From contig JAJZJJ010000225.1 of the NCBI GenBank assembly GCA_021810175.1, positions 1 to 5,868 of the forward strand: a DNA stretch of 5,868 nt. Direction: 5' to 3'. This document shows positions 5,713 through 5,868 of the stretch, in pieces. Source of the DNA: Acidobacteriota bacterium (GTDB taxonomy: Bacteria > Acidobacteriota > Terriglobia > Terriglobales > Acidobacteriaceae). How positions within the stretch are numbered: the stretch's first letter is position 1; each line of letters opens with the position of its first letter. A program made the position numbers and the translations under genes. The notes under the pieces were generated by a model. The model saw only the letters and a program-made list of their open reading frames with translations. It ran no database searches and was not told the origin of the DNA.

Positions 5713-5868
5713 TCATCGTGGTGCGTCAGCCCAAAAAACTCCCTAGATATTGAAGAATTGTGCAGATTTTTCCGGTACTGAGGAGTAATTGCATAGGCGA
5801 TGGTTCGCTGAATTAAAAGAACTTGCAGCGGACAACCTTTTCTGACGAGCGTGGTCTAAGCGTTGCAG

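Larger units (their letters stand above)
5579..5868. other. Non-coding region after the TolC-family gene
   Basis: No supported gene begins here; every plus-strand frame carries stops up to the last tens of bases. The composition is noticeably more AT-rich than the gene before it, particularly around 5610-5660. It contains one perfect hairpin (5656-5675) and a tandem 8-base repeat (5697-5712). A GAGGAG at 5780-5785 followed by TTG at 5789 could encode only 18 residues, so I do not call it. The efflux partners often found next to TolC-family genes do not follow immediately. Confidence 0.55.

Noticed and set aside
5780..5845. Small ORF of 18 codons after GAGGAG, starting at TTG 5789
   Set aside because: Very short, spacing of only three bases, no similarity recognised; chance is the simplest explanation.
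1..5868. Mobile element, CRISPR array, tRNA or rRNA
   Set aside because: No transposase or integrase, no spaced repeat array, and no tRNA-like or rRNA-like sequence was seen on either strand.

Overview
The window is a GC-rich, chromosome-like stretch with three complete genes, all of ordinary families. Gene content and protein style (an exported GH31 glycosidase, an orphan NtrB-like histidine kinase with the NNPLE H-box variant, and a TolC-type protein with a basic N-terminus) suggest an Acidobacteriota (Terriglobia-like) soil bacterium. This is inference from style and family knowledge; no rRNA or marker gene is present to prove it. A Gram-negative envelope is well supported by the TolC-family gene.

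Layout: 1-231 is non-coding. It holds a convincing intrinsic terminator pointing rightward (14-38) and a second hairpin followed by a T-rich stretch in the same direction (101-127), so a rightward gene probably ends just left of the window. Positions 232-2664 (minus strand) encode a secreted glycoside hydrolase of family 31, probably an alpha-xylosidase or alpha-glucosidase. Positions 2755-3780 (minus strand) encode a small histidine kinase lying 90 bases upstream of the GH31 gene in the same direction, so the two may be cotranscribed. Positions 3781-4081 are a divergent intergenic region with candidate promoters for both sides. Positions 4082-5578 (plus strand) encode a TolC-family outer-membrane efflux channel, probably started at a TTG codon. 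Positions 5579-5868 are non-coding, with one perfect hairpin and a short tandem repeat.

Functional reading: the GH31 enzyme would trim alpha-linked xylosyl or glucosyl units from imported or periplasmic oligosaccharides. The kinase is an orphan in this window (no response regulator and no recognisable sensor domain). The TolC-like channel also lacks its usual membrane-fusion and inner-membrane partners here. I see no mobile element, CRISPR array, tRNA, rRNA or phage gene, and no strong evidence of a new multi-gene system. The points most worth a second look are the kinase and GH31 adjacency, the start and N-terminal cysteine of the TolC-like protein, and the structured divergent intergenic region.
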